Shown in pieces: positions 8,669 to 16,512 of a DNA stretch of 64,000 bases. The position numbers and the translations under genes are program-made. Below the pieces are notes generated by a model. That model made no database searches and was not told the origin of the DNA. It saw only the letters and a program-made list of their open reading frames with translations. The stretch comes from Bordetella genomosp. 10 (lineage in GTDB: Bacteria > Pseudomonadota > Gammaproteobacteria > Burkholderiales > Burkholderiaceae_B). The stretch spans positions 1,426,001 through 1,490,000 of the forward strand of contig NZ_NEVM01000005.1 of the NCBI RefSeq assembly GCF_002261225.1, given 5' to 3'. Position 1 is the stretch's first letter. The number at the start of each line of letters is the position of its first letter.

Positions 8669-10165
8669 TTACCGTCGTCTTTGCCTGGCCTGGCTGGCCT
8701 GGCTCGCGGCCGCCGCGCCGGACAGGCGTCCGAACACCGCCCCGCGCAACACGGACGTCGCGCCCGTGTAGGTTCCGTAGTACAGCCCCACGGTCTCGCC
8801 GGCGGCATACAGGCCGGGAATCGGATCGCCATCCGTATTGAGCACCTGGCCGTGGGTATTCACCTTCAGCCCGCCGAAGGTAAAGCAGTTGCCGCAGATG
8901 ATCGGGTAGGCCATGTAGGGCGCCCGGTCGATGGGCCGGGCCCAGTTGGACTTGCGCGGCCGGTAGCCCTCGCTCGTGGCCAGGCCGTCGGTCCGCAAGG
9001 GATCGAACGCGCCGTCGCCGCAGGCGCCGTTGTAGGCATCGAGCGTGGCCCGCAGGCCGGCGGCATCCACGTCCAGCGCCACGGCCAGTTCCGCCACGCT
9101 CCCGGCGCGCACCGGCGGCTGGTCAGAACGCACGCAACTGCGCCAATTGGGCACGTCGTCGATGCGCGCATCGAACACCGCCCAGGCGATGCCGTCGGGC
9201 TGTTCGTGAATGACGCGCGTGATCGATTCGTAGGTCGCGTCCACGGTCGCGGGCGCCTCGTCGATGAAACGCTCGCCGCGCTTGTTCACCAGCACGCCGT
9301 AGTTGAAGACCAGCACGATGGGCTCGGGCGCGCCGGAGCGCGGATCGAGGGGTTCGGCGTGGAACTGGCCGAAATCCCCGGACGGCGCCGCGCCCGCGCT
9401 CAAGGCCATGCGCAGGCCCTCGCCCTTGTTGTAGTAGCCGCCGCGCGCCACCGGACGGAGATAACGCGCGCGCGGCCCCAGGTACTGCGTCAGCATTTCC
9501 GGGTTGCCCTCGAAGCCGCCGCAGGCCAGCACCGTGGCCGGCGCGCGCAGCGCGAAGGGAAGCCCGTCCGGGCCGGTCGCCCTGACGCCGGCGATGGCGC
9601 CGTCTTCATTGCGCAGGAATTCGCGCGCCGTCGTGCGGTAGAAGAAATCCGCGCCGTTCTTTTCGGCCCAGGCCGCCAGCGCCTCGACCAGCGCCAGGCC
9701 GCCGCCCACCGGCCCCATGCGGCTGGTGCAGGTCGTGATGAAATAACCCGGCAGGAAATCGAAGCGCACGCCGAAGGTCTTGAGCCAGGCGATCGCCTTG
9801 CCGGCGTTGTCGGCGAAGGTGGAGATCAGCTCGGGATCGGCGAAACCCAGCACCTTGACGATGGACGACCAGTTCTCGTAGGCGCCGGCGGCCTCGGACA
9901 CCAGCTCCGGGTCCAGATAGTGCCCGGCGTTCTCGGCGAAGTGCGATTCGAAATCGTCGGCGACCTCCGATTCGCTTTTCATGCGCATCATGGCTTCGGT
10001 CCAACGCGTATTGCCACCCCGGTCCTCCAGCGGCGCGCGCTCGAGGATCGCCACGCGCGCGCCGGCCTGCATGGCGGTGACCGCGGCGCTCAATCCCGCG
10101 ATGCCGCAACCGACCACGACGACGTCGTAGTCCCGGCTTTTGTTCTTGCTGTCTGTCTCGCTCAT
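8669..10165 (-). CDS. FAD-dependent dehydrogenase of the fumarate reductase/tricarballylate dehydrogenase (TcuA) family
   Basis: A 498-residue flavoprotein. The FAD-binding Rossmann motif (VVVVGCGIAGLSAA) starts near residue 15, and the GGNTRWTEAMMRM segment near residue 49 is typical of TcuA-like proteins. The C-terminal FAD/substrate segment GGLKVNTHGQVLNTDGDPIP followed by GLYAAGETVG closes the fold. The family oxidises or reduces C-C bonds next to carboxylates or ketones (fumarate, tricarballylate, 3-ketosteroids). AGGAGGG eight bases upstream supports the start at 10165. It lies between the aldehyde dehydrogenase (48 bp) and livK (43 bp) genes, so it is probably a catabolic step for the imported compound. 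Confidence 0.87.
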   Translation of the reverse strand: MSETDSKNKSRDYDVVVVGCGIAGLSAAVTAMQAGARVAILERAPLEDRGGNTRWTEAMMRMKSESEVADDFESHFAENAGHYLDPELVSEAAGAYENWSSIVKVLGFADPELISTFADNAGKAIAWLKTFGVRFDFLPGYFITTCTSRMGPVGGGLALVEALAAWAEKNGADFFYRTTAREFLRNEDGAIAGVRATGPDGLPFALRAPATVLACGGFEGNPEMLTQYLGPRARYLRPVARGGYYNKGEGLRMALSAGAAPSGDFGQFHAEPLDPRSGAPEPIVLVFNYGVLVNKRGERFIDEAPATVDATYESITRVIHEQPDGIAWAVFDARIDDVPNWRSCVRSDQPPVRAGSVAELAVALDVDAAGLRATLDAYNGACGDGAFDPLRTDGLATSEGYRPRKSNWARPIDRAPYMAYPIICGNCFTFGGLKVNTHGQVLNTDGDPIPGLYAAGETVGLYYGTYTGATSVLRGAVFGRLSGAAAASQASQARQRRR

Positions 10166-10213
10166 TGGTATACCCTCCTGTCGCTACGCCATCCCCCCCG
10201 GCGGCGTTATCGG

Positions 10214-11695
10214 TCAGTATTTGCGCACAAAAGGATTCGGCATATCCAGGTCGGAGGACATCCACACGCTCTTGACCTCCATGTACTCCTTCACCGATTC
10301 GAAGCCCCCTTCGCGTCCCAGGCCGCTGTCCTTGTATCCGCCGAACGGCGTCATGTAGCTGGTCGAGCGGTAATTATTGATCCACACCGTGCCGGCGCGC
10401 AGCTTTTCCGACATCAGCATGGCGCGATGCAGGCTCTTGGTCCAGACGCCGGCGGCCAGGCCGAAGCGGATGTCGTTGCCGATGCGGATGGCGTCGGCCT
10501 CGTCCTTGAACTTCAGCACCGCCAGCACCGGCCCGAACACCTCTTCCTGCGCGATGCGCATGTCGTTCCTCACGTCCGCGAAGATGGTCGGCTCGACGAA
10601 CTGGCCCGCGCCGTATTCCGCCCCCGACAACGCGCGGCCGCCGGTCACGCAGCGCGCGCCTTCCTGCTTGGCGATGTCGATGTACTGCAGCACCTTTTCG
10701 TACTGCGGCCGCGTGGCCACGGGCCCGATCTGCGTATCGGCCTTCTTCGGATCGCCGATCTTGGCCGAGCGGGTGATTTTCTCGATCCTGGCCAGGAATT
10801 CGTCGTGGATGGACTCCTGGAGCAACAGGCGCGAGCCCGCCATGCAGGTCTGGCCGCCGGCCGAGAAAATGCCGGTGATGACCCCATTGGCCGCGCGGTC
10901 CAGATCGGCGTCGTCGAACACGATGTTGGGCGACTTGCCGCCCAGCTCCAGCGACACGCGCTTCAGGCCCTCGGCCGCCGTCGCGTACACGCGCCGGCCC
11001 GCCGCGTCGCCGCCGGTGAAGGCGACCCGGCCGACGTCCGGATGTCGGATCAGCGGCTCGCCGACTTCGGCGCCGTAGCCCGTCAGGACGTTGATGACCC
11101 CGGGCGGGAAGCCCACTTCCCTGGCCATCTCGGCCAGCACCAGCAGGGAAGCCGGCGTGAACTCCGAGGGCTTGCAGACGATGGTATTGCCCGCGCACAG
11201 CGCCGGCCCCAGCTTCCAGGCCGTCAGCAGAAGCGAGGAATTCCATGGGGTAATGCTGGCCACCACGCCGATCGGCTCGTAGCGCACGGTGTTGAACACG
11301 CCCGGCTTGTCCATCGGCACGACGTGTCCCTGGATTTTGTCCGCCAGGCCGCCGTAATAGTAGAAATACTTGGCGCAATACTTCACCTGGCCCAGCACTT
11401 CGCTCATCAGCTTGCCGTTGTCCCGGCTTTCCACTTCCGCCAGGCGCTGCGCCTCGCGCTCGACCCGCTCGCCCAGCTTGTAGATCAGGCGGCCGCGATC
11501 GCTGGCCGACATGCGCGACCAGGGCCCCTCCTCGAAGGCCGCCTTGGCGGCGGCCACGGCCCGATTCACGTCCGCCGCCCGGGCGCGCGGCACTTGCGCC
11601 CAGGGCTTGCCGCTGAACGGGTCGTCCGTCTCGAAGCACTCGCCGGCCTCGGCGTCCACCCATTCGTTGTCGATGAAAAGTTTGAAGTGCTCCAT
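10214..11695 (-). CDS. NAD(P)+-dependent aldehyde dehydrogenase
   Basis: A 493-residue ALDH-superfamily enzyme oxidising an aldehyde to its acid. Family marks are the cofactor loop (TPWNSSLLL, KPSEFTP), the catalytic Glu motif (SLELGGKSPNIVF), the catalytic Cys in SAGGQTCMAGSR and the C-terminal EVFGPVL and PFGGYKDSGLGREGG. Length is normal. It is the promoter-proximal gene of the seven-gene operon running to livF and is divergent from the LysR gene at 11833, which is its likely regulator. The exact substrate cannot be told. Confidence 0.92.
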   Translation of the reverse strand: MEHFKLFIDNEWVDAEAGECFETDDPFSGKPWAQVPRARAADVNRAVAAAKAAFEEGPWSRMSASDRGRLIYKLGERVEREAQRLAEVESRDNGKLMSEVLGQVKYCAKYFYYYGGLADKIQGHVVPMDKPGVFNTVRYEPIGVVASITPWNSSLLLTAWKLGPALCAGNTIVCKPSEFTPASLLVLAEMAREVGFPPGVINVLTGYGAEVGEPLIRHPDVGRVAFTGGDAAGRRVYATAAEGLKRVSLELGGKSPNIVFDDADLDRAANGVITGIFSAGGQTCMAGSRLLLQESIHDEFLARIEKITRSAKIGDPKKADTQIGPVATRPQYEKVLQYIDIAKQEGARCVTGGRALSGAEYGAGQFVEPTIFADVRNDMRIAQEEVFGPVLAVLKFKDEADAIRIGNDIRFGLAAGVWTKSLHRAMLMSEKLRAGTVWINNYRSTSYMTPFGGYKDSGLGREGGFESVKEYMEVKSVWMSSDLDMPNPFVRKY

Positions 11696-11832
11696 TTGCC
11701 CCGACCCTCTTCAATTGCGGTTATCGAATCAGTTCGTCGATTATGATCAGGTGGTCACAGGGACGGAACTGAGGAATCATCAGCAATAGATGCGGTTTCG
11801 TCATCGATCCGGCCCGGAGGGAGGAGACCCCC
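11696..11832. promoter_or_regulatory. Divergent promoter region between aldehyde dehydrogenase operon and lysR
   Basis: The 137 bp between the divergent starts are AT-richer than their surroundings (11715-11790) and hold GATTATGATC and GGTGGTCACAGG, possible LysR contact sites. A GGAGGGAGGAG stretch before 11833 is the LysR ribosome-binding site. Operator assignment is inference from LysR biology. Confidence 0.45.
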
Positions 11833-12816
11833 ATGAAGCGCAAGATCCCGAGCACCGTGGCGCTGTCCATCTTCGAAGCGGCGGCGCGCCACGAGAACTT
11901 CGCCCGCGCGGCCGACGAGCTCTGCCTGTCCGAAAGCGCGGTCAGCCGCCAGATCGCCGCCCTGGAAACCTACCTGGACGCCCGGCTATTCACCCGCGTG
12001 GGACGGCAGGTGGTCCTGAACGACGCCGGCCGCTACTACGCCAACCGCATCGCGCCGCACCTGGAGGAGATCGAGCTCCACACCCAGACGTTGATGGCCA
12101 ATCGCGGCGCCGGCGGCATACTCGAACTGGCGGTCATCCCGACCTTCTCCAGCCGCTGGCTGCTGCCGCGCCTGCATGAATTCCGCGCCCTGCATCCCGA
12201 CATCACCCTCAACTTCAGCGAGAAGCCCGAGCCCTTCCTGTTTCGCGGCACGCATCTCGACGCGGCCCTGCATTTCGACCATCCCGCCTGGACCGGCGTG
12301 GTCAAGCTCGATCTCTTCGACGAAGAAGTGGTGCCGGTGCTGAGTCCGCGCCACTACAGCCTGGACGCGCTGAACGATCCGGCCGATCTCGGACGCCTCA
12401 CCCTGCTGCACAAGGCCGGCAAGAACGACGTGTGGCGGCGCTGGTTCGAAACCGCCGGCGTGCGCGACGAGCGCGCCCTGCGCGGCATGCGCTTCGAGCT
12501 GTATTCGATGGTCATCGAGGCGGCCTGCGCGGGCCTGGGCGTGGGCCTGGTGCCGCGCTTCTATGTGGAACGCGAACTCAAGAGCGGCGATCTCGCCATT
12601 CCGTTCGACATCGCGGTCAAGCATGCCAAGCGCTATTGCCTGGTGTATCCCGAATACAAGAAGGAATCGCCGGCCGTCATCGCCTTCCGCGACTGGGTGG
12701 CGGGATTGGCGCGGCGGTTCTTGCGCGAGCATTCGGCGGGCCTGCCGTCGCTGCCCGCCCCGGGCGCCGATGCGCTCAGTGGTCCTTGCGATTCATCGCT
12801 TCGAATTTCTGCGTGA
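11833..12816 (+). CDS. LysR-family regulator (GcvA-like), probable activator of the ALDH-liv operon
   Basis: A 327-residue LysR protein. The winged helix-turn-helix covers residues 1-65 (FEAAARHENFARAADELCLS, then ESAVSRQIAALE), followed by a linker helix and a periplasmic-binding-like effector domain from about residue 92 (LELAVIPTFSSRWLLPRL). The RWLLPRL block places it in the GcvA subgroup. It has a strong purine-rich ribosome-binding site and is divergent from the aldehyde dehydrogenase operon, the classic LysR arrangement. Its 3' end overlaps the convergent LysR gene by 41 bp; the last about 30 residues are low-complexity. Confidence 0.9.
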   Translation: MKRKIPSTVALSIFEAAARHENFARAADELCLSESAVSRQIAALETYLDARLFTRVGRQVVLNDAGRYYANRIAPHLEEIELHTQTLMANRGAGGILELAVIPTFSSRWLLPRLHEFRALHPDITLNFSEKPEPFLFRGTHLDAALHFDHPAWTGVVKLDLFDEEVVPVLSPRHYSLDALNDPADLGRLTLLHKAGKNDVWRRWFETAGVRDERALRGMRFELYSMVIEAACAGLGVGLVPRFYVERELKSGDLAIPFDIAVKHAKRYCLVYPEYKKESPAVIAFRDWVAGLARRFLREHSAGLPSLPAPGADALSGPCDSSLRISA

Positions 12817-13690
12817 TGAAATCCACGAAGACGCGCACGCGCGCCGGCAAGAGTCGGGAGGTCGTCACGATATACAGCGGCACGGGTTCGAGTTCCCAGT
12901 CGGGAAGCACCCGCTGGATGCGGCCGGTCCGCTCCAGCACGACGCCGTGCGTCTGGCCGAGCAGGCCGATGCCCATGTCCTGCGCGACGAGCTCGCGGAT
13001 GACCCCGCGGCTGTTGGTCACCATGAGCGGCGTTGGCTTGACCCACTCGGTCGCCTCCCCATTCTTCAACACCCATCCCCTGACGGGATCCGGTTCCGGC
13101 GTGAACAGGCACTGATGCTTCATCAGGTCGGCGGGCGTCTCGGGGTGCCCGTAACGGGCCAGGTAGGCCTTGGACGCATAGAGCCGCCAGTTCAGCATGA
13201 TCACGCGCCGGGCCACCAGGCGCGCCGTCGGCGGCGGCTCCCCGATGAAGATACTGGCGTCGAACCGCTCCCCCGCGAGATCCGGCAGGCCGGCGGTCAG
13301 GCAAAGGTCGAAAACGATCTGCGGGTAGGCCTCGCGGAACTGCGCGAACAGGGTGTCGACGAAGTAGACCGCGAAATCGCCCGGCATGCTGACCCGCAAC
13401 TGGCCGGAGGGCGTGGAGTTCTCGCTGCCCAGTTCGGTGTTCACCGCGTAGGCCAGCCGCAGGAAGTCGTTGATCTGCGCCACGTAGCGCGCGCCCGTCT
13501 CGGTGAGCGTGACGCGGCGCGTGCTGCGGTTGAGCAACTGCACGCGCAGCTCCGCCTCGAACTCGGTGATGCGCCGCGACAAGGTCGACGTCGGGACGCC
13601 GGTCACCTCGGACGCCTTGGTGAAGCTGCCCGCCTTGGCGACTTCCGCGAACAGCGCCATGTCCCGCAGGCGATCGATCTCTTTCATCAT
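12776..13690 (-). CDS. LysR-family regulator (DNA-binding protein of the DsdC/CrgA-like group)
   Basis: A 304-residue LysR protein. The N-terminal helix-turn-helix reads FAEVAKAGSFTKASEVTGVP then TSTLSRRITEFE, and the effector domain starts with LRVSMPGDFAVYFVDTLF. The LLNRSTRRVTLTETG linker is typical of the large subgroup that regulates neighbouring oxidoreductase or efflux genes. It begins MMKE at 13690, 19 bp downstream of the marR stop in the same direction, so the two may be cotranscribed. Its target is not evident. Confidence 0.88.
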   Translation of the reverse strand: MMKEIDRLRDMALFAEVAKAGSFTKASEVTGVPTSTLSRRITEFEAELRVQLLNRSTRRVTLTETGARYVAQINDFLRLAYAVNTELGSENSTPSGQLRVSMPGDFAVYFVDTLFAQFREAYPQIVFDLCLTAGLPDLAGERFDASIFIGEPPPTARLVARRVIMLNWRLYASKAYLARYGHPETPADLMKHQCLFTPEPDPVRGWVLKNGEATEWVKPTPLMVTNSRGVIRELVAQDMGIGLLGQTHGVVLERTGRIQRVLPDWELEPVPLYIVTTSRLLPARVRVFVDFITQKFEAMNRKDH

Positions 13691-13709
13691 GACTGCGAAT
13701 CTCCCCTGC

Positions 13710-14174
13710 TCAGGTCCTGGCCTTGCTGTCGCTATACGCCTGGGCGCTGGCCTGGAGCCGGCGCAGCACCTTCACCGCGATATCGATTTCGCCGACCGGG
13801 ATGTCGCTCAGCAGTTCCGCGCGCAACTGCTGCATGGCGTCGCCGAGTTCCTGCGCCAGCGCATCGCCCTCGGGAGAAAGCACGACGCTCTTGCTGCGGC
13901 GGTTGTCCTTGTGTTCCGTGCGCAACAGGACGCCCATCTCCTCGCCCTGGTCCAGGACGCGGACCATGGCCGCGGCGTTGATCCCGATCTCCTCGGCCAA
14001 CAGCTTCTGCTGGGCGCTGCCGCCATGCCGCTTCAGGTACAGGACCACCAGCCCCAGCGACATGGAGAAGCCATAGTGGGACAGCACCGTCGTGGCCGCG
14101 CCCACCCAGGCGCGCCGCGCCGGCTGGACGGCGGCGGTCAACGATCTCATCAACTGGTCTTTGTTTGCGTGCAT
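13710..14174 (-). CDS. MarR-family transcriptional repressor
   Basis: A 154-residue winged-helix regulator. The recognition region is seen as QQKLLAEEIGINAAAMVRVL, followed by the wing with basic residues (TEHKDNRRSKSVVLSPEGDA) and C-terminal dimerisation helices. The ATG at 14174 (MHANKDQL) is preferred; the frame is open upstream to 14252, but the extra residues would run into the operator/promoter. It is divergent from the MFS exporter, and a double palindrome between them fits MarR autorepression plus control of the pump. Confidence 0.87.
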   Translation of the reverse strand: MHANKDQLMRSLTAAVQPARRAWVGAATTVLSHYGFSMSLGLVVLYLKRHGGSAQQKLLAEEIGINAAAMVRVLDQGEEMGVLLRTEHKDNRRSKSVVLSPEGDALAQELGDAMQQLRAELLSDIPVGEIDIAVKVLRRLQASAQAYSDSKART

Positions 14175-14243
14175 GGTATGTTGTTCGCCGGAAAGATGCG
14201 GAAAAACGGAGGAATAAGCCACCCAGGGCAAGGCGTTGGATCG

Positions 14244-14273
14244 ATTATACATTTACAAGGCAACAGTTCACAA
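14244..14273 (-). promoter_or_regulatory. Promoter of marR
   Basis: On the minus strand TTGTGA (14273-14268) and a perfect TATAAT (14249-14244) are separated by 18 bp. This would start RNA about 60 bp upstream of the marR ATG. The -35 lies inside the palindromic operator, as expected for autorepression. Confidence 0.6.
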
Positions 14274-14290
14274 GTAAACTGTTCACTTGT
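14252..14290 (+). promoter_or_regulatory. MFS-pump promoter with two interleaved palindromes (probable MarR operator)
   Basis: Two inverted repeats interlock: AACAGTT (14262-14268) with AACTGTT (14277-14283), and ACAAGT (14270-14275) with ACTTGT (14285-14290). They overlap a plus-strand promoter TTTACA (14252-14257), 17 bp, TAAACT (14275-14280) and the -35 of marR. A bound MarR dimer would block both genes. The promoter and operator calls are inference from sequence pattern and gene arrangement. Confidence 0.6.
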
Positions 14291-14325
14291 CATGAAATCC
14301 ATGGCGCCCTTTTCCCGGATCGGGG

Positions 14326-15930
14326 GTGGATAGGCCACTAGCCCGGATCCTCACGCTCAAAGACATCGCCGCAATGAAATTCTCCGCCGCCCGCGCCCGC
14401 GCCCTGACGCTCCGGCATCTGCGCAAGGATTTCTTCCCATGGGCCATCGCGCTCGCCGTGGGAATCGACTACTTCGACAACACCCTGTTCGGCACTTTCA
14501 CCAGCTATATCGCGGGCGGCATCAATGCCTCTCCCGACGAACTCGTGTGGTCGTCCACGGCATACGCCACGGCATCGGTGCTGGGCATCGTGCAGCAGCA
14601 ATGGCTGGCCGAGCGCCTGGGCTATCGCCGCTATCTCAGCATCTGCCTGCTGATGTTCGCCTTGGGCTCGCTGGCGGCCTCGTTGAGCGAATCGTCGCTC
14701 GAACTCGCCCTCGCGCGCGGTTTCCAGGGGTATTTCATCGGCCCGATGCTGGGCACCTGCCGCATCATGCTGCAAATGTGCTTCACGCCGCAGCAGCGCC
14801 CCGTGGCGACCCGCATCTTCCTGCTCAACATCCTGGTGGCAAGCGCGTCGGCGCCCTTGATAGGCGGGTACCTGGTCGCCTATTTCGACTGGCGCGCCCT
14901 CTTCATCTTCCCCACCATCGTGGGCGCCATACTGGCCGCATTCGCCTTTCTCATCGTCCCGCACGTCGGAAAGCTGCGCCCGGAACTCCGCAGCGCGACG
15001 CACCTGTGGCCGTACCTGGTCTTTGCCTGCGCCCTGGGCGGATTGCAGATCGTCGCGCAGCAGGTCCGCTTCGAGATTTTCAGCAGCTCGCCGATGTTTA
15101 CGCTGCTGACGGTGGCCGGCGTCGCGGCGCTCGTCTGGGTGGCCCGGCAGCAATGGCGCCATCCGCGCCCCCTGCTGCGCCTGCACGCGCTGCGCGAAGG
15201 CCCCTACCGCATGGGGATGCTGCTGTACTCGTGCTATTACATGCTGACCAACGCCATCGGCTACCTGGTCGCGCGCATGATCCAGGGCGGCTATGGCTAC
15301 CCCGTGGAGAACGCCGGCCGCCTGATGGGCCTGACGTCGTTCGGGTCGGTGGTCATGGCGCTTCTCTATTTCCGCTACGCGAAGCTGGTCCCCAGCAAGA
15401 AACTGCTGATCGTCCCCGGCTTCGTGATGGCCGCCGCGGTCTGTCTATGGATGAGCCTGCTGCCGCCCGACGCCAGCACCGGGTGGCTGCTGCCGCCGCT
15501 GATCGTCCGCGGCTTCCTGCTGATGTTCATCGCCCTGCCGACCGCCAGCGTCGCGTTCCAGATTTTTTCCAACGACGAATTCAATCACGGCTACCGCTTC
15601 AAGAACATCGTCAAGCAGTTGTCGTACTCCTTGTCCACGGCGGTCGTGATCATTCTCGAACAGCACCGGATCGCCGTCCACCAGACGACCCTGACCGAAT
15701 TCGCCAACCCCTCGAACCCCGTCTTCAACACCACGGCGCAAACCATGGTCCGCACCTTCGAGGGGCGCGGCTACGATCCCGCCACCGCGGGGCATCTCGT
15801 CCTCGAATGGTTGAACGGCGTCATCGCCCACCAGGCGACTTTCCTGAGCCTGCTCGACGGCTTCGACGTCATGATCGTCCTGGCGATCATCGCCGGACTG
15901 CTCGCCATGCTGCAACGCCAGATACGCTGA
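14326..15930 (+). CDS. MFS multidrug-type exporter (DHA2, 14-helix EmrB-like)
   Basis: A proton-driven inner-membrane exporter of 534 residues with about 14 hydrophobic helices. Family marks include FTSYIAGGINASPDELVWSS after helix 1 and the motif LAERLGYRRYLSICLLMFA (motif A equivalent). The GTG at 14326 has GGA six bases upstream and a short leader from the predicted promoter; an ATG at 14374 (MKFSAARA) is the alternative and has no clear ribosome-binding site. No adaptor gene is adjacent, unlike emrAB. Divergent marR and the shared operator suggest induction by its own substrate. Confidence 0.88.
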   Translation: MDRPLARILTLKDIAAMKFSAARARALTLRHLRKDFFPWAIALAVGIDYFDNTLFGTFTSYIAGGINASPDELVWSSTAYATASVLGIVQQQWLAERLGYRRYLSICLLMFALGSLAASLSESSLELALARGFQGYFIGPMLGTCRIMLQMCFTPQQRPVATRIFLLNILVASASAPLIGGYLVAYFDWRALFIFPTIVGAILAAFAFLIVPHVGKLRPELRSATHLWPYLVFACALGGLQIVAQQVRFEIFSSSPMFTLLTVAGVAALVWVARQQWRHPRPLLRLHALREGPYRMGMLLYSCYYMLTNAIGYLVARMIQGGYGYPVENAGRLMGLTSFGSVVMALLYFRYAKLVPSKKLLIVPGFVMAAAVCLWMSLLPPDASTGWLLPPLIVRGFLLMFIALPTASVAFQIFSNDEFNHGYRFKNIVKQLSYSLSTAVVIILEQHRIAVHQTTLTEFANPSNPVFNTTAQTMVRTFEGRGYDPATAGHLVLEWLNGVIAHQATFLSLLDGFDVMIVLAIIAGLLAMLQRQIR

Positions 15931-15959
15931 CCGCAAGCAGCGTCTCCCGATGAGCGACG

Positions 15960-15977
15960 GCGATGGCGCGCCATCGC
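15960..15977. terminator. Perfect 18-bp palindrome after the MFS gene
   Basis: GCGATGGC and GCCATCGC separated by GC form a perfect palindrome 30 bp after the MFS stop, followed by a short GGGCTGC tandem repeat. It can fold into a strong hairpin but has no T-run, so it may be a weak terminator or an mRNA end-stabiliser. Confidence 0.35.
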
Positions 15978-16073
15978 GGGCTGCGGGCTGCGGGCTTGAC
16001 CCGGTGCGCGGCAAGCCTCGGCGTTCAGGCCGGGGAAGAATAGCGCGGACGCCGTAGGCGTCCTTTGCTGCGG

Positions 16074-16490
16074 TCAGCGTGGCGTCTGCTGCTGCTCGAT
16101 GTACTGCCGGATGATCTCGATAGGCGCACCACCGCAGCTTCCGGCGAAGTAGGACGGCGACCACAGCGCACCGCCCCATAGCTTCTTGCGGATGCTCGGG
16201 TAGTTCTTCTTGCGGATCATGCGGCTGGAAACACCTTTCAGGCTGTTCACCAGCGCCGACACGGCCACTTTCGGCGGATAGTTCACCAACAGGTGAACGT
16301 GATCGTCCTCACCGTCGAACGCCACCAGTTCCGCCTCGAAGTCGGCACAGACGCTGGTGAAGATGCTGTGCAGGTCGTCCAAGATGTTCTTGGTGAACAC
16401 CTCGCGGCGGTATTTAGTCACGAAGACCAAATGGACGTGCATCAGAAAAACGCAGTGCCGTCCGTGTCGAATATCGTTGTCATTGAGCAT
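16074..16490 (-). CDS. tnpA: IS200/IS605 Y1 transposase TnpA
   Basis: A 138-residue HUH single-strand transposase that cuts and joins the element ends at its hairpins. The HUH pair is in EDDHVHLLVNYPPK (His64 and His66) and the catalytic Tyr is in IIRQYIEQQ (Tyr130). HLVFVTKYRREVF near residue 20 is the typical start of the domain. An ATG at 16514 would add eight residues and would overlap the tnpB start on the other strand; the ATG at 16490 is preferred, leaving a 22-bp divergent gap to tnpB. Confidence 0.92.
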   Translation of the reverse strand: MLNDNDIRHGRHCVFLMHVHLVFVTKYRREVFTKNILDDLHSIFTSVCADFEAELVAFDGEDDHVHLLVNYPPKVAVSALVNSLKGVSSRMIRKKNYPSIRKKLWGGALWSPSYFAGSCGGAPIEIIRQYIEQQQTPR

Positions 16491-16512
16491 AGGCCAAGAG
16501 TATGATTCAGCC

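Noticed and set aside
8510..11746. A 1078-codon open frame on the plus strand
   Set aside because: It is antisense to livK, the flavoprotein and aldehyde dehydrogenase genes, all of which have clear motifs and ribosome-binding sites. Its protein is Arg/His/Gln-rich low complexity, typical of GC-rich shadow frames.
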